A DNA stretch of 64,000 nucleotides from Halomonas maura (GTDB lineage: Bacteria > Pseudomonadota > Gammaproteobacteria > Pseudomonadales > Halomonadaceae), in contig NZ_JAUFPQ010000031.1 in NCBI RefSeq assembly GCF_030409305.1, forward strand, positions 126,591 through 190,590, in the 5' to 3' direction. Below, one piece after another: positions 17,818-27,403 of the stretch. The notes beneath the pieces were generated by a model, which saw only the letters and a list, made by a program, of their open reading frames with translations, was not told the origin of the DNA and searched no databases. The position numbers were made by a program, and so were the translations under genes. The stretch's first letter is position 1. The number at the start of each line of letters is the position of its first letter.

Positions 17818-19788
17818 TCAGCCGACGGTGCCGCCGCCGTGACGCGTGATCGCCACCACCGAGGGCCGCGGCGGCATGCCGTCCTCGAAGTCCGGCCAGC
17901 GGGTGGCGGGCGTCTCGAAGCTGGAGCGGCCCGAGTGCCCCGGGAAGGCTTCGGCGCCATCGGCGGCGGGGTGCTGTACCGCCACGAACAGGGCGGTATC
18001 GTCGGGGGTAAAGCAGGGGCCACACATCTCGGCACCGATCGGCACGCGGAAGAACATCTTGCCGGTCCCGCGTCGCTCGCCCTCGGTCTCCAGCGCCCAG
18101 ACGCCATCGGCGGTGCCCGATTTGGGCCACTTGTCGCCCTGGTCGGTGGTCACCCAGAGGCGGCCCCGGGCATCCACCACGCAGTTGTCCGGCGAGGCGA
18201 ACCAGCCGTTCTCGCTGGTCGCCGGGTTCCACGTCGTCCCGACCTCGCCTTGCGACGGGTCCCCACAGCACACCAGGACTTCCCAGCGGTTCTCGGTGGC
18301 GGTATGGCGGCCTTCGGTGACGATCTCCAGCACATGACCGAAGAGGTTCTCGGCCCGCGGATTGGCCGCATCGACCTGGTCCTCGCCGCGCTCGTTGTTG
18401 TTGGTGAGCATCACGTAGACGTCGCCGGTGAGGGCGTTGGCCTCGATGTCTTCCGGCCGATCCATGGGGGTGGCGCCCAGGGCATCGGCCGCCAGTCGGG
18501 TATCGATCAGCACGTCGGCCTGGCTGGCGAAGCCGTTGTCGGCGGTCAGCGGCCCCTCGCCATGGACCAGCGGCAGCCAGGTCACGCCGCCCTCGGCATC
18601 GAAGCGGGCCACGTAGAGGGTGCCGTGATCGAGCAGGTCGCGGTTGGCGGCCGGCTCGGCGGTGTTGACCACGTCGCGGCTGACGAACTTGTAGACATAG
18701 TCGAAGCGCTGGTCATCGCCCATGTAGACCACCAGGCGGCCGTCCTCGGCGATCAGCGTCGCCGCCCCCTCGTGCTTGATGCGGCCCAGGGCGGTGCGCT
18801 TGACCGGCGTGGAGGCGGGATCGAGCGGGTCGATCTCCACCACCCAGCCGAAGCGGTTGGGCTCGTTGGGCTCCCGGGTGATATCGAAGCGGGCATCGTG
18901 GCGCCCCCAGCTGTAGGACGCCCCCGGCACCCCGTAGCGAGCCAGCTTGTCCTTCTCCGGGTGATGGGTCGCGTCCCCCAGGAAGTAGCCGTGGAAGTTC
19001 TCCTCGCAGGTGAGGATGGTCCCCCAGGGCGTCATGCCGCCGGCGCAGTTGTTCAGGGTGCCGATCACGCGGCGTCCTTCGGGGTCGGCGTCGGTGCGCA
19101 CCCGGGCATGGCCGGCCACCGGCCCGCCGAGGGCGATCTCGGTGCTGCGCGGGGTGATGCGGCGGTTGTAGCGGCTGTCCTGCACATAGCTCCAGCGACC
19201 GCCCTGGCGGCGGATCTCGACCACCGAGAGGCCATGCGCCGCCTTCTCGATCTCAGTCATCTCGGCGGTGATGCCGCTGAAGTCGTGCTCATCCTGGGGG
19301 CCGGGAAGCCCGGGGAACATCAGTTCCTCGTTGGTGTACTCGTGGTTGACCACCAGCAGGCCGCGATCCAGGCGACCCTCCAGGGGCACGAAGCCGACAT
19401 AGTCGTTGTTGTAGCCGAACTGGCGTTCCTGGACATCGGCCTGCTGGTCGTGCGGGTCGAAGGCCGGCGCATCGGCGAACAGCGGGTCGCCCCAGCGGAT
19501 CAGCACCGCGGCGTCATGGCCGGGGGCCACATGATGAGTGGTATCGACGCCGTGGCGGATCTCGTCGAAGGCGAAGCGGTCGAGGCCGTCCCCCTCGGCC
19601 GCCATGGCGGCGGCCAGCGGGTTCATGGCACCGATGGCCGCCGCGCCCAGGCCGGCCGATCCCGCCCCCTTGAGAAACCCGCGACGCGAGAAGCGACGCT
19701 CGATGATCTCGCCGATGGGCGAGCGGACCTCGGGGTTGCTGGGCGTGTTCTCGGCGTTCTCGTAATGGGCGCGACGGTTGAAGGCCAT
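17818..19788 (-). CDS. phoX: PhoX family alkaline phosphatase, Tat-exported
   Basis: A 656-residue protein with a twin-arginine signal (SRRGFLKG at residues 34-41, then GSAGLGAAAIGAMNPLAAAMA). The body matches the DUF839/PhoX beta-propeller: NYDYVGF-type (FGYNNDYVGFVPL), LVVNHEYTNEELMFPG, NNCAGGMTPWGTILTCEENFHGYF, YMGDDQRFDYVYKFV and the C-terminal CGPCFTPDDTALFVAVQHP. PhoX enzymes are periplasmic, calcium- and iron-dependent monoesterases that release phosphate from organic sources. The start at 19788 is chosen because the frame before it is short and unlike the family. It is transcribed alone; a Pho box was not identified upstream. Confidence 0.9.
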   Translation of the reverse strand: MAFNRRAHYENAENTPSNPEVRSPIGEIIERRFSRRGFLKGAGSAGLGAAAIGAMNPLAAAMAAEGDGLDRFAFDEIRHGVDTTHHVAPGHDAAVLIRWGDPLFADAPAFDPHDQQADVQERQFGYNNDYVGFVPLEGRLDRGLLVVNHEYTNEELMFPGLPGPQDEHDFSGITAEMTEIEKAAHGLSVVEIRRQGGRWSYVQDSRYNRRITPRSTEIALGGPVAGHARVRTDADPEGRRVIGTLNNCAGGMTPWGTILTCEENFHGYFLGDATHHPEKDKLARYGVPGASYSWGRHDARFDITREPNEPNRFGWVVEIDPLDPASTPVKRTALGRIKHEGAATLIAEDGRLVVYMGDDQRFDYVYKFVSRDVVNTAEPAANRDLLDHGTLYVARFDAEGGVTWLPLVHGEGPLTADNGFASQADVLIDTRLAADALGATPMDRPEDIEANALTGDVYVMLTNNNERGEDQVDAANPRAENLFGHVLEIVTEGRHTATENRWEVLVCCGDPSQGEVGTTWNPATSENGWFASPDNCVVDARGRLWVTTDQGDKWPKSGTADGVWALETEGERRGTGKMFFRVPIGAEMCGPCFTPDDTALFVAVQHPAADGAEAFPGHSGRSSFETPATRWPDFEDGMPPRPSVVAITRHGGGTVG

Positions 19789-19995
19789 GACAGCGTTCCT
19801 CTGATGATCGGCGGTGACGGGCCACAAGTGATACGCCCCTAAGGTGTCAATCTAGTTAAGCGGACGTGATTCGGCATTGCCGCGGGCCGCATGCACCGCA
19901 TTATGCTAATAATGGCTTGTAGTCCTCATGCCGAGGCGGCAGACAGCTTGTCAGCAGTGCCTCCTAGGCAGGATAAACGACACCAAGGAGCGCCC

Positions 19996-20454
19996 ATGGA
20001 CTGGAATCCCGCCTATGCCTGGCTGGCCATTGCCCTGCTGCTGGGGCTCGCCGAGCTGACGTCGGGCGCCCTGCTGCTGCTGGCCCTGGGGGTGGCCGCC
20101 GCCCTGACCGCCGGACTCGCCGCGTTGGGCCTGTCCCTGACCTGGCAGCTGCTGGGAATGGGCGTGTTCTCGGGCCTGCTCGCGCCGCTGGCGATCATGG
20201 TGATCCGCCCCTGGTTCTCGCCCAAGGGGGTGGCCTACGGCACCACCGGCACCGGCGTGGAGAAGGGACGCACCTTCACGGTCCTGGCGCGGGACTTCGA
20301 CGACGCCCGCGGGATCAAGATCAATGGCGACTTCTACCGGATCCGCCTCGCCGGCAACGGCGATGGCGATCTGCCGGAGGGGACCCTCGTGACCTTCGAG
20401 GCATTCGATGGCACCACCGCCGTCGTCAGCCTCGCCACTGCCAAGGAGCAATAA
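19996..20454 (+). CDS. NfeD family membrane protein
   Basis: A 152-residue protein with two to three N-terminal helices (AYAWLAIALLLGLAELTSGALLLLALGVAAALTAGLAAL; LGMGVFSGLLAPLAIMVI) and a C-terminal OB-fold soluble domain (TGTGVEKGRTFTVLARDF ... GTLVTFEAFDGTTAVVSL). NfeD proteins partner with SPFH/stomatin-like proteins at the membrane. Here the partner gene lies 2 bases downstream but is broken by the island. The start at 19996 follows AAGGAGCGCCC, a strong site. NfeD itself is intact. Confidence 0.88.
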   Translation: MDWNPAYAWLAIALLLGLAELTSGALLLLALGVAAALTAGLAALGLSLTWQLLGMGVFSGLLAPLAIMVIRPWFSPKGVAYGTTGTGVEKGRTFTVLARDFDDARGIKINGDFYRIRLAGNGDGDLPEGTLVTFEAFDGTTAVVSLATAKEQ

Positions 20455-20456
20455 GC

Positions 20457-21350
20457 ATGGACCTGCCCATCAATCCGGGATTGATTCTCAGCCTGATCAT
20501 CGTCGTCATCGGCATCCTGATCATCGCCAAGGGCCTGGTGGTCGTTCGCCAGTCCGAGGTGATGGTCATCGAGCGACTGGGGTCCTTCAGCCGGTTTCTG
20601 GAAAGCGGCATCAACATCATCATCCCCTTCATCGAACAGCCCCGCGCCATCACCATGATCCGCTACCGCAAGCTCGGCGAGGACTACCAGGCCATCACCA
20701 GCGACGAGGTGCGCATCGACCGCCGCGAGACGGTGATGGACTTTCCCGGCCAGCCGGTGGTGACCACCGACAATGTCACGGTCACCATCAATGGCGCCCT
20801 CTACTACCAGATCATCGATCCCAAGCGCGCCGTCTACGAGGTGGAGAACATGAGCCAGGCGGTGGAGGTGCTGGCCAAGACCACCCTGCGCTCGGTGGTC
20901 GGCAAGATGGAACTCGACAAGCTGTTCGAGTCGCGTGCCGAGGTCAACAACGAGATCCAGTCCTCCATGGAGGAGGCCGCCTCCAAGTGGGGGGTGAAGA
21001 TCTCCCGGGTCGAGGTGCAGGATATCGCCATGCCCGAGGAGGTGGAGTCCGCCATGCGCCTGCAGATGGCCGCCGAACGCCGGCGCCGGGCCACCGTGAC
21101 CGAGGCCGAGGGCGAGAAGGCGGCGGCCATCGCCAAGGCCCAGGGCCAGCGGGAGTCGGCGATCCTCAACGCCCAGGGCGACAAGGAATCGGCCATCCTG
21201 CGCGCCCAGGGGGAGCAGGAGTCGATCAAGCTGGTACTGGGCGCCATCGGCGACAGCGAGGAGAACAAGCGCACCGTGGTGGGCTACCTGCTGGGCCAGA
21301 GCTATATCAAGGCCCTGCCCACCATGGCCCAGCACGGCGAGCGGGTCTAA
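20457..21350 (+). pseudogene. paraslipin (SPFH/band 7 protein), 5' part, interrupted by the mobile island
   Basis: Residues 1-297 of a stomatin-like membrane protein (QmcA/paraslipin type): one N-terminal helix (LILSLIIVVIGILIIAKGLVVV), the SPFH domain (VVRQSEVMVIERLGSFSRFL ... GVKISRVEVQDIAMP) and the Ala/Glu/Gln-rich coil (EGEKAAAIAKAQGQRESAIL). The frame stops with a TAA at 21348-21350, two of whose bases are the first bases of the inserted island. The normal ending, VFVPYESSALLG onwards, is found in frame at 36301-36465. Rejoined, the protein would be 350 residues. The truncated protein lacks only the C-terminal tail and might still be made. Confidence 0.88.
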
Positions 21351-21373
21351 GTATAGAGCAGTTTTTGTGTAAT
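21349..21373 (+). repeat. left terminal inverted repeat of the island
   Basis: AAGTATAGAG at 21349-21358 followed by GTGTAAT at 21367-21373. The same two blocks, in inverted orientation, end the island on the right. They probably bind the island's recombinases. Confidence 0.75.
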
Positions 21374-21375
21374 TT

Positions 21376-21391
21376 ACTGACTGACTGACTG
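21376..21391. repeat. ACTG tandem repeat, four copies
   Basis: Four perfect ACTG units directly after the left terminal repeat. Short and possibly slippage-prone; no function evident. Confidence 0.6.
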
Positions 21392-21430
21392 AATGGCCCA
21401 TGAATACTGCGCCTGTGGTGCATCTTCATA

Positions 21431-21459
21431 TTTACACACTGTGTAGCTTGGTGTGTAAA
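21431..21459. repeat. subterminal inverted repeat TTTACACAC / GTGTGTAAA
   Basis: A perfect 9-base inverted repeat (21431-21439 and 21451-21459) with an 11-base spacer. It shares the TTACACA core with the terminal repeats and with the repeats near 36190. The arrangement resembles a tyrosine-recombinase core site or accessory binding site. Confidence 0.55.
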
Positions 21460-21522
21460 GAAGATTCGCTGCGTGTCTGGCACCGGGAGATGGCCGCTGG
21501 TACCGCTTGATATCATGCGACT

Positions 21523-21620
21523 CTAGGTTCTGTCTGGAAAGTCGGCACGTAGGCAACGATCTATGCAGGCCAGGCATACCATCGCTCTGAAGCTGCTGGC
21601 CAACTTGTCGTAGCGGGTGC
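21523..21620 (-). pseudogene. IS5-family transposase, C-terminal remnant
   Basis: The minus strand encodes TRYDKLASSFRAMVCLACID...RADFPDRT before a TAG at 21525-21523. It matches the end of the intact transposase at 22073-22170 in most positions but is clearly a different copy (SYRT versus PDRT at the end). Everything upstream of TRYDK is missing. The fragment again abuts CTAG. Confidence 0.8.
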
Positions 21621-21649
21621 AGACGTGGATCGCTGGTTCAGAGATGAAG

Positions 21650-21862
21650 CCACCTCAGGGGCTTATCAAGGCCAAGCAAAGGAAGGGCCTCAGTGAGCTA
21701 ATGAGCCATGTCCGAGAGGGAGATACCGTCATCGTCTACGCCATAGACCGACTAGGACGGAACACCATCGACGTACTAGAGACGGTGGATGCCCTCAAAG
21801 CTAAGGGAGTAGCCGTCTTGTCTCTCCGTGAAGGCTTCGATAAGCCTCGTTTCTCTGAATGA
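21650..21862 (+). pseudogene. serine recombinase (resolvase/invertase) catalytic-domain fragment
   Basis: About 65 residues match the middle of the resolvase catalytic domain: GLSELMSHVREGDTVIVYAIDRLGRN, then IDVLETVDALKAKGVAVLSLREGFD, the typical D-R-L-G-R and G-V-x-x-x-S-L-x-E-G blocks. The N-terminal strand with the nucleophilic serine and the C-terminal helix-turn-helix are both missing, so this is a relic. It is fused directly to the IS5-family remnant on its left, a trace of nested insertions. Confidence 0.75.
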
Positions 21863-21948
21863 CTTGGCCGCCTGTCGGAATGGCAGAGCTTGTATTCAGC
21901 GAAAAATTCGTGTGAAGTGATTGAAGTTAAAATAAATAAGGACATGAA

Positions 21949-22075
21949 ATGGATTCGGAAGGTGGCGACAACTTAAAAAAATGTCCGGAATGTAGAGAAA
22001 GTATCGACAAGGATGCTAAACGTTGTAAGTACTGCCACTCCTCATTATCTTGGCAGCGCCACCTTTATCTTTCTA
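21949..22075 (+). pseudogene. zinc-ribbon protein, 5' fragment cut by the IS
   Basis: Starts at ATG 21949 after AAGGACATGAA. The first 39 residues hold two C-x2-C knuckles (KKCPECRESI and RCKYCHSSL), a small zinc-ribbon headpiece of the kind found at the start of membrane or toxin-associated proteins. The frame then reads into the IS5-family element at 22076 and has no meaning beyond. No matching downstream half could be recognised right of the IS. Confidence 0.6.
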
Positions 22076-22926
22076 GGTTCTGTACGAAAAGTCAGCTCGT
22101 AGGCAGCGGCTTATGCAAGCCAGGCATACCATGGCGCGAAAGCTACGAGCCAGCTTGTCATAGCGCGTAGCGATTCGCCGTAGCGCCTTGAGCCAGCTAA
22201 AGGCACGCTCTACCACATTGCGCTCCCGATACTTGGGCTTGTCGAACCCTCGGGGGAGGCCAGGACGAGGCTTTCGGTACATCTTGCGCTGCGCGATGAT
22301 CGGCTTCATCCGGTATCGATCGCAGTAGCGGCGTAAGTCATCGCTGTCGTAGCCTTTGTCGGCCACGATATAGCGACAACGCTTTCGTGGCCGCCCCGCC
22401 TTTCCTGGCAGGCGGATCGTCTCCATCGTGGGCATGAAATGACGTGTGTCGGCGTCCTGACCCGGTGACAGCGTGAAGGTCAGCGGCCATCCATGTCGGT
22501 CGCAGACCAGATGGAGCTTGGTGGTCAAGCCGCCCCGGCTGCGCCCCAACGCATGGTCTACCGGTTCGTCCGGTCCCCCTTTTTTCCGCCTCCCGAGGCG
22601 GCCCGTGTGGCACGAACGGCCGTGGAGTCGATCATCCAGGTATCCAAGTCCATCAGGCCATCCTCGCGAAGCTGGAGCTGGAGGCCTGTCTGCACGGCGC
22701 CGAAGGTGCCATCATCACGCCACTGGCGGAATCGGTCATACACCGTGGACCAGGGACCGTAACGCTCGGGAAGATCGCGCCACTTGGCGCCCGAGCAAAG
22801 GATCCAGAAGATGCCGTTCAACACCTGGCGGTCATCGCGACGGGGACGCCCCCTTGTCTTCGGCGGCGACACGATATCCTCGATGAGGGCCCAACCGTTG
22901 TCGGAGATCTCGTAGCGTCCTGCCAT
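22073..22926 (-). CDS. IS5-family DDE transposase made by -1 frameshifting (orfA + orfB)
   Basis: orfA (22558-22926, 122 residues, MAGRYEISDNGWALIEDIV) contains the helix-turn-helix and first catalytic Asp (TWMIDSTAVRA). orfB lies in the -1 frame and gives HALGRSRGGLTTKLHLVCD, the second Asp (VADKGYDSDDLR) and the Glu (VVERAFSWLKALRRIATRYDK). Shifting at AAAAAAG (22585-22579) joins KK to GPDEPVDHALGRSRGG, the standard family sequence, so the element should be able to make a full transposase of about 280 residues. The TAG stop at 22075-22073 lies outside the repeat, in the CTAG target. Confidence 0.88.
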
Positions 22927-22987
22927 ACCTCACCTATGTTGTTGCGGCATAGGGGGAATTAGCAAATTCTACTTTTCGTATAAACCC
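22076..22987 (-). mobile_element. IS5-family insertion sequence (IS427-like), apparently intact
   Basis: About 0.9 kb. The ends carry imperfect 17-base inverted repeats (left GGTTCTGTACGAAAAGT, right, reversed, GGGTTTATACGAAAAGT; 14 of 17 agree). It encodes a two-frame DDE transposase on the minus strand. The left flank is CTAG, the kind of target used by this family; the right flank reads CAAG, so the duplication is imperfect or decayed. It interrupts the zinc-ribbon gene. Confidence 0.85.
22579..22585 (-). promoter_or_regulatory. -1 ribosomal frameshift site of the IS transposase
   Basis: On the minus strand the heptamer A-AAA-AAG is followed by a G-run just before orfA ends. Slipping back one base continues into orfB with family-consistent residues. 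Confidence 0.75.
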
Positions 22988-23335
22988 AAGAATACCCGGT
23001 CCGCTTCAGACCCTACACGTAGCCATCTTGATCAGCACACCAGTTTAGCCCAGATAAATTAGAAAAAAATACTTGACCTGGCGGGGCAGGGAGGTATAAA
23101 TATATAAGGGATAGAGTATATATCGTTTTTTGGTGCAGTAATGGCACAATCAAGTGGAAAGAACAGGGGTCGCTGCCTAATACGTGATACGCCATTGCCT
23201 TCATCAACCACCTCTTCGTTAGCGAGCTAGCACGCGCTTTATCACTTTGTTGTTTCTGATTCTCCACCACCAAGCATCACTGAAAGGTTTCGCTAGACCC
23301 TTAGACTCTACAGTCATGGATAGGGAGATCCAAAA
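22988..23335. other. AT-rich spacer before the RHS gene
   Basis: About 350 bases with no credible gene. The stretch 23085-23135 (GGTATAAATATATAAGGG) is strongly AT-rich and probably promotes the RHS gene. GGGAGATCC lies just before the RHS ATG. Confidence 0.45.
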
Positions 23336-26300
23336 ATGAAGAACTATAAGATTAACCTGCCATATACTCGCATGGCTGACTGGACTACTCTTAGTTTTCT
23401 ATTTTCAGCTTGTATAATATTCTTGCTATCGTTTATCAACGAAGCTAGAGCCGCAGCAGTCGACTTCGACGGATATCCGTTAGGAACGGAGATCACGGAT
23501 CAGTATATTGACTTGGGTATTAGATTTTCTTCAGGCCAATCAGAACCTCCATACGTAAGTTACCCCTCATATTTTGGCGTCGAAGATCACGCTCTACTTG
23601 GTCCGAATCAGAGCTATGGAAGTGGTCCAGTCATTATATCTTTTGTCGATCCGAATAGCGGCGATCCAGCGCACGTCACCTCCAATAACTTTTCCCTTCA
23701 ATATTATATTCTACTTAGCAACACTGTAACGTTCACTTTCTACGACACTGAGGGAGTTACCCTAAGCGAGCAAGTGGTAGATAGCTCTAATCTATATGAC
23801 TTTGAGCTTGTCAACCCTCCTCAGTTTCATAAATTATCCATTGTCACTAGCGGAAATACTTATATTTGGTTAGATGAAATTATCTTCCAAGTAACATTGC
23901 CACCCCCGCCACCGCCATCACTCATTGATCCTGGTCCCTCAATGGAATGTGAGGCCGAGGCAGGCAAGCCGATAAATCTGATGACGGGCAATGTCTGGAT
24001 GTCCACCACAGATTACTCGGTACCGGGCCTAGCGGGAGGACTCTCTGTAGAGAGAACTTGGAATAGTCTTTGGAACCACAGTAACCCGCCTTTCACCGCA
24101 GGGATGTTCGGCAAGGGGTGGACGAGCGACTTCGAAGAACGATTACAGGTCTTCAATAGCAATTACATCATCTACTGGCGTGGATCAGGAAATACCTGGG
24201 TCTACGAGAAACCCGATGGATGCTCCTGGTGCAACTACAGCGTGGTCAGCCCTGCCAATAAACAAGGATCGCTAGAGTACGATAATACAACGGCCGAGTA
24301 TACGCTTTCATTTTCCGATGGGACCAAAAAAGTTTTTAGTAGCGAAGGGAATCTAGTAGGGGTGATCGACCGCAATGGCAATCACACTACGGTTTCCTAT
24401 GACAGTCTCGATCGCATTAGCATGGTCACCGCACCGGGTGGACAATTGATGTCATATACCTATGGTGACCCACAGAACCCAAACCTGGTCACAACTGCCC
24501 AAGATGCTGTCGGGACCATCGCGACATACAGCTACAGCGACGACAAGCTAACGCAGGTGACCTATGCCGATGCCAGTCAGCTCAACTATGGTTACGATGC
24601 TGCTGACAATATTATCAGCGTAACCGATAGTGAAGGAAAGGTACTGGAAACGCACACCTATGATGCCAGCGGGCGTGGATTATCCTCATCAAGTGCCGAT
24701 TCAGTAGAGTCAATTACCTTACAGTACCCATCCACTTCTTCCACTATATTGACCGACTCGACAGGCAATCAAACCACCTATCAGCACACTACGATTGCCA
24801 ATCAAAACTATTTAACAGATATCCAGGGGCCTGGATGTAGTAGCTGTGGTGGCAGAAACAATCGGACCTTTGTTCTAGATGGGTCTGGGAATCGACTGAG
24901 TGTAACAGACGCCAATGGCAATGAGACATCATACACCTATGATTCAGCGGGCAATGTCCTCTCAAAAACGGATGCGGCTGGTACCTGGACCTATACGTAC
25001 AACGGTTTTGGTGATGTGCTGAGTGCTCAGGACCCTCAGGGAAATACTACGCTCTATGAGTACGACGTAAATGGCAACTTAACATCAGAGACAGCTCCCT
25101 CGCCCCAAGCAGGAACCGCTGGACCGGAGACAAAGTACCAAGTCGATGCCAGCGGGCAAGTAACCCAAATTACCGATCCCCTGGGGAATGCGACCAGCGT
25201 GACCTATACGCCGGAAGGACTGATAAGCACCATCAAGGATGCCAGCAGAAATGTAACTTCATTTAGTTATGATGGGAGAGGGAATACTACTGCCGTAGTC
25301 AACGCATTACAGCAAACGACGACCTTTGTTTATGATGTCATGAATCGCCTGGAGCAGGTGGTCTATCCGGATGGCACAACTCAATCCTATGCTTACGACA
25401 CTCGGGGACGCAGGATTTCGGCTACTGATGCGAACCAGCTGACCACCACTTTCAATTATGATGACGCTGATCGCCTTGTTTCGATAATTGATCCGGAAAG
25501 TGTAACAACATCCCTATCCTATGATAATGAAAATAATCTCACAGCCGTAACAGATGCGAAAGATCAAGCTACCAGTTATGAACACGATAGTTTGGGACGT
25601 GTAATAAAAACGACTTACCCATCCGGGCTGTTCGAAACCTTCAGCTACGACAATGTAGGGAATCTCCTCAGCAAGACGGATCGCAATGGTCAGACGATCT
25701 CCTACACGTATGACACATTGAATCGGATGACGCAAAAAAGTTACACTAATTATACGGCGACCTATAGCTACGATAGCCTGCACCGCTTGACGCAAGCCAG
25801 TGATCCGACGGGTACTTACCAGTTCGTCTATGACAACATGGGGAGACTTATCCAAGCCATTACGGACTACACTTTCCTACCCGGTAATTCCTTTACGCTT
25901 TCCTATGCTTACGATGCGGCCTCGAACCTCACGGTAATGACCGATCCGCAAAGCGGCGTCACATCGTATGCGTACAATAAACTCAATTTAATGACTTCAC
26001 TGATCACTCCTGATAATGATCGATACAAGTGGAGCTACGATGATATTGGACGCAGGAGCAGTCTTTCTCGGCCGAATGCGGTAGCCTCCAGCTACACCTA
26101 TGATGTGCTCTCAAACCTTCTTTCCGTTTCCCACGAGAAACGTAATAAGATGCGGGATGGCACGAGCTATACTTACGACGCGGTCGGTAATCGTGTCAGC
26201 AAAACTCCTCTGCCTGATGGTATCACCACGGACTATACTTATGACAATCTTTATCAGCTCGTGGCTGCAACCCAGAACGCGGGGACCATCGAAAGCTACT

Positions 26301-27403
26301 CCTACGATGCTGTCGGTAATCGGCTGGCCTCGCTTGGAATCTCACCCTATAGCTATGATGCATCAAACCAACTTACCTCAACTCCCAATACGACCTATGC
26401 CTATGACGGGAACGGCAACCTGCTAAGTGAAACGGATGCAGGTGGTACAACTAACTACGTCCTGGATCAGGAAAACCGGCTTACCAGTGTGACCCTGCCA
26501 GGCTCAGGGGGCAATGTCAGTTTTCAATACGATCCCTTCGGACGGCGAATCTATAAGTCTTCACCATCGGGAACAACCATCTACGTCTATGATGGTGTAA
26601 ATGTGCTGCAAGAAGTGAGCGACAATGGCACGGTGGTGGCGCGCTACACCCATGCTCTCGGGATTGACGAGCCCCTTGCCATGCTGCGCAGGGGCACCAT
26701 GAGCTACTACCTGGCGGATGGTCTAGGTTCGATTACATCGCTCACCGATTCCAATGGTGATATCGTTTCGACCTACCAGTATGACTCATTTGGCAACCAG
26801 ACCGCTGTAACGGGTTCGATCGTCAATCCTTTCCGATTCACTGGCCGAGAATTCGATGCCAAAACGGGCCTCTATTACTATCGTGCCCGATACTATGATC
26901 CAGTGATCGGGCGGTTCATACAGAGTGATCCGATTGGGTTGGCAGGCGGCATAAATACCTATGCTTACGTCAACAATAATCCTATAAATTTCATTGATCC
27001 TCTTGGGCTTTGGCGATGGCCCCAAGTTATCTATGACGATGCGTTGAGGGATGCAGCTAATCGCTTTCCTGGCACGACGCACAACGGAATCGGCGACGCA
27101 TACCGCCACTGCTTAGGTAGCTGTATGCTTGCCCAAGAAAACAGTCAGCTTGAATCCCAGATTCTTGGCTGGGCGAATGAAAAACGTGGCGATTGGTGGC
27201 GTAACCAGGAAGAAGGTGAACGCGTTATGGATGATTTTAATAACCAATGTGGTCGTGATGCCGCGAAAAATGCGAATTCAACTCAGGATTGTATTAGCTC
27301 CTGCCTGAGCAAAGCCAATTCTGGCCAGTTGCAAATATATACGCCAGGTACTACACCCGGATATTGGGACGGCCCAAATAGACCGTGGAATCGTTACCCA
27401 TGA
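23336..27403 (+). CDS. exported RHS-repeat polymorphic toxin with variable C-terminal tip
   Basis: A 1355-residue protein. A signal peptide or anchor helix spans residues 17-40 (SFLFSACIIFLLSFINEARA). Residues about 40-195 form a beta-domain beginning DFDGYPLGTEITDQYIDLGI, reminiscent of N-terminal domains of PEP-CTERM proteins. A DUF6531-like segment follows at about 203-275 (GKPINLMTGNVWMSTTDYSV), then many YD repeats (SYDSLDR, YTYDSAGNVLSKTD) and the RHS core RARYYDPVIGRFIQSDPIGL. After DPLGL at 1221-1225 comes a 130-residue tip with DAYRHCLGSCMLAQE and MDDFNNQCGRDAA, which resembles DUF6973-type toxin tips. Codon use is AT-rich relative to the chromosome. The overlapping lipoprotein downstream is its likely immunity partner. 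Delivery is unknown: there is no PAAR, VgrG or T6SS gene here. Confidence 0.9.
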   Translation: MKNYKINLPYTRMADWTTLSFLFSACIIFLLSFINEARAAAVDFDGYPLGTEITDQYIDLGIRFSSGQSEPPYVSYPSYFGVEDHALLGPNQSYGSGPVIISFVDPNSGDPAHVTSNNFSLQYYILLSNTVTFTFYDTEGVTLSEQVVDSSNLYDFELVNPPQFHKLSIVTSGNTYIWLDEIIFQVTLPPPPPPSLIDPGPSMECEAEAGKPINLMTGNVWMSTTDYSVPGLAGGLSVERTWNSLWNHSNPPFTAGMFGKGWTSDFEERLQVFNSNYIIYWRGSGNTWVYEKPDGCSWCNYSVVSPANKQGSLEYDNTTAEYTLSFSDGTKKVFSSEGNLVGVIDRNGNHTTVSYDSLDRISMVTAPGGQLMSYTYGDPQNPNLVTTAQDAVGTIATYSYSDDKLTQVTYADASQLNYGYDAADNIISVTDSEGKVLETHTYDASGRGLSSSSADSVESITLQYPSTSSTILTDSTGNQTTYQHTTIANQNYLTDIQGPGCSSCGGRNNRTFVLDGSGNRLSVTDANGNETSYTYDSAGNVLSKTDAAGTWTYTYNGFGDVLSAQDPQGNTTLYEYDVNGNLTSETAPSPQAGTAGPETKYQVDASGQVTQITDPLGNATSVTYTPEGLISTIKDASRNVTSFSYDGRGNTTAVVNALQQTTTFVYDVMNRLEQVVYPDGTTQSYAYDTRGRRISATDANQLTTTFNYDDADRLVSIIDPESVTTSLSYDNENNLTAVTDAKDQATSYEHDSLGRVIKTTYPSGLFETFSYDNVGNLLSKTDRNGQTISYTYDTLNRMTQKSYTNYTATYSYDSLHRLTQASDPTGTYQFVYDNMGRLIQAITDYTFLPGNSFTLSYAYDAASNLTVMTDPQSGVTSYAYNKLNLMTSLITPDNDRYKWSYDDIGRRSSLSRPNAVASSYTYDVLSNLLSVSHEKRNKMRDGTSYTYDAVGNRVSKTPLPDGITTDYTYDNLYQLVAATQNAGTIESYSYDAVGNRLASLGISPYSYDASNQLTSTPNTTYAYDGNGNLLSETDAGGTTNYVLDQENRLTSVTLPGSGGNVSFQYDPFGRRIYKSSPSGTTIYVYDGVNVLQEVSDNGTVVARYTHALGIDEPLAMLRRGTMSYYLADGLGSITSLTDSNGDIVSTYQYDSFGNQTAVTGSIVNPFRFTGREFDAKTGLYYYRARYYDPVIGRFIQSDPIGLAGGINTYAYVNNNPINFIDPLGLWRWPQVIYDDALRDAANRFPGTTHNGIGDAYRHCLGSCMLAQENSQLESQILGWANEKRGDWWRNQEEGERVMDDFNNQCGRDAAKNANSTQDCISSCLSKANSGQLQIYTPGTTPGYWDGPNRPWNRYP

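Noticed and set aside
20457..21350. Intact 297-residue SPFH protein
   Set aside because: It lacks the family C-terminus, which is found in frame at 36301; the stop codon comes from the island.
22338..22613. Separate 91-residue gene inside the IS
   Set aside because: It lies in the wrong frame relative to the transposase DDE motifs; the orfA/orfB frameshift accounts for the coding.
23013..23273. 86-residue minus-strand ORF between the IS and the RHS gene
   Set aside because: No ribosome-binding site and no resemblance to any protein; it spans the probable RHS promoter.
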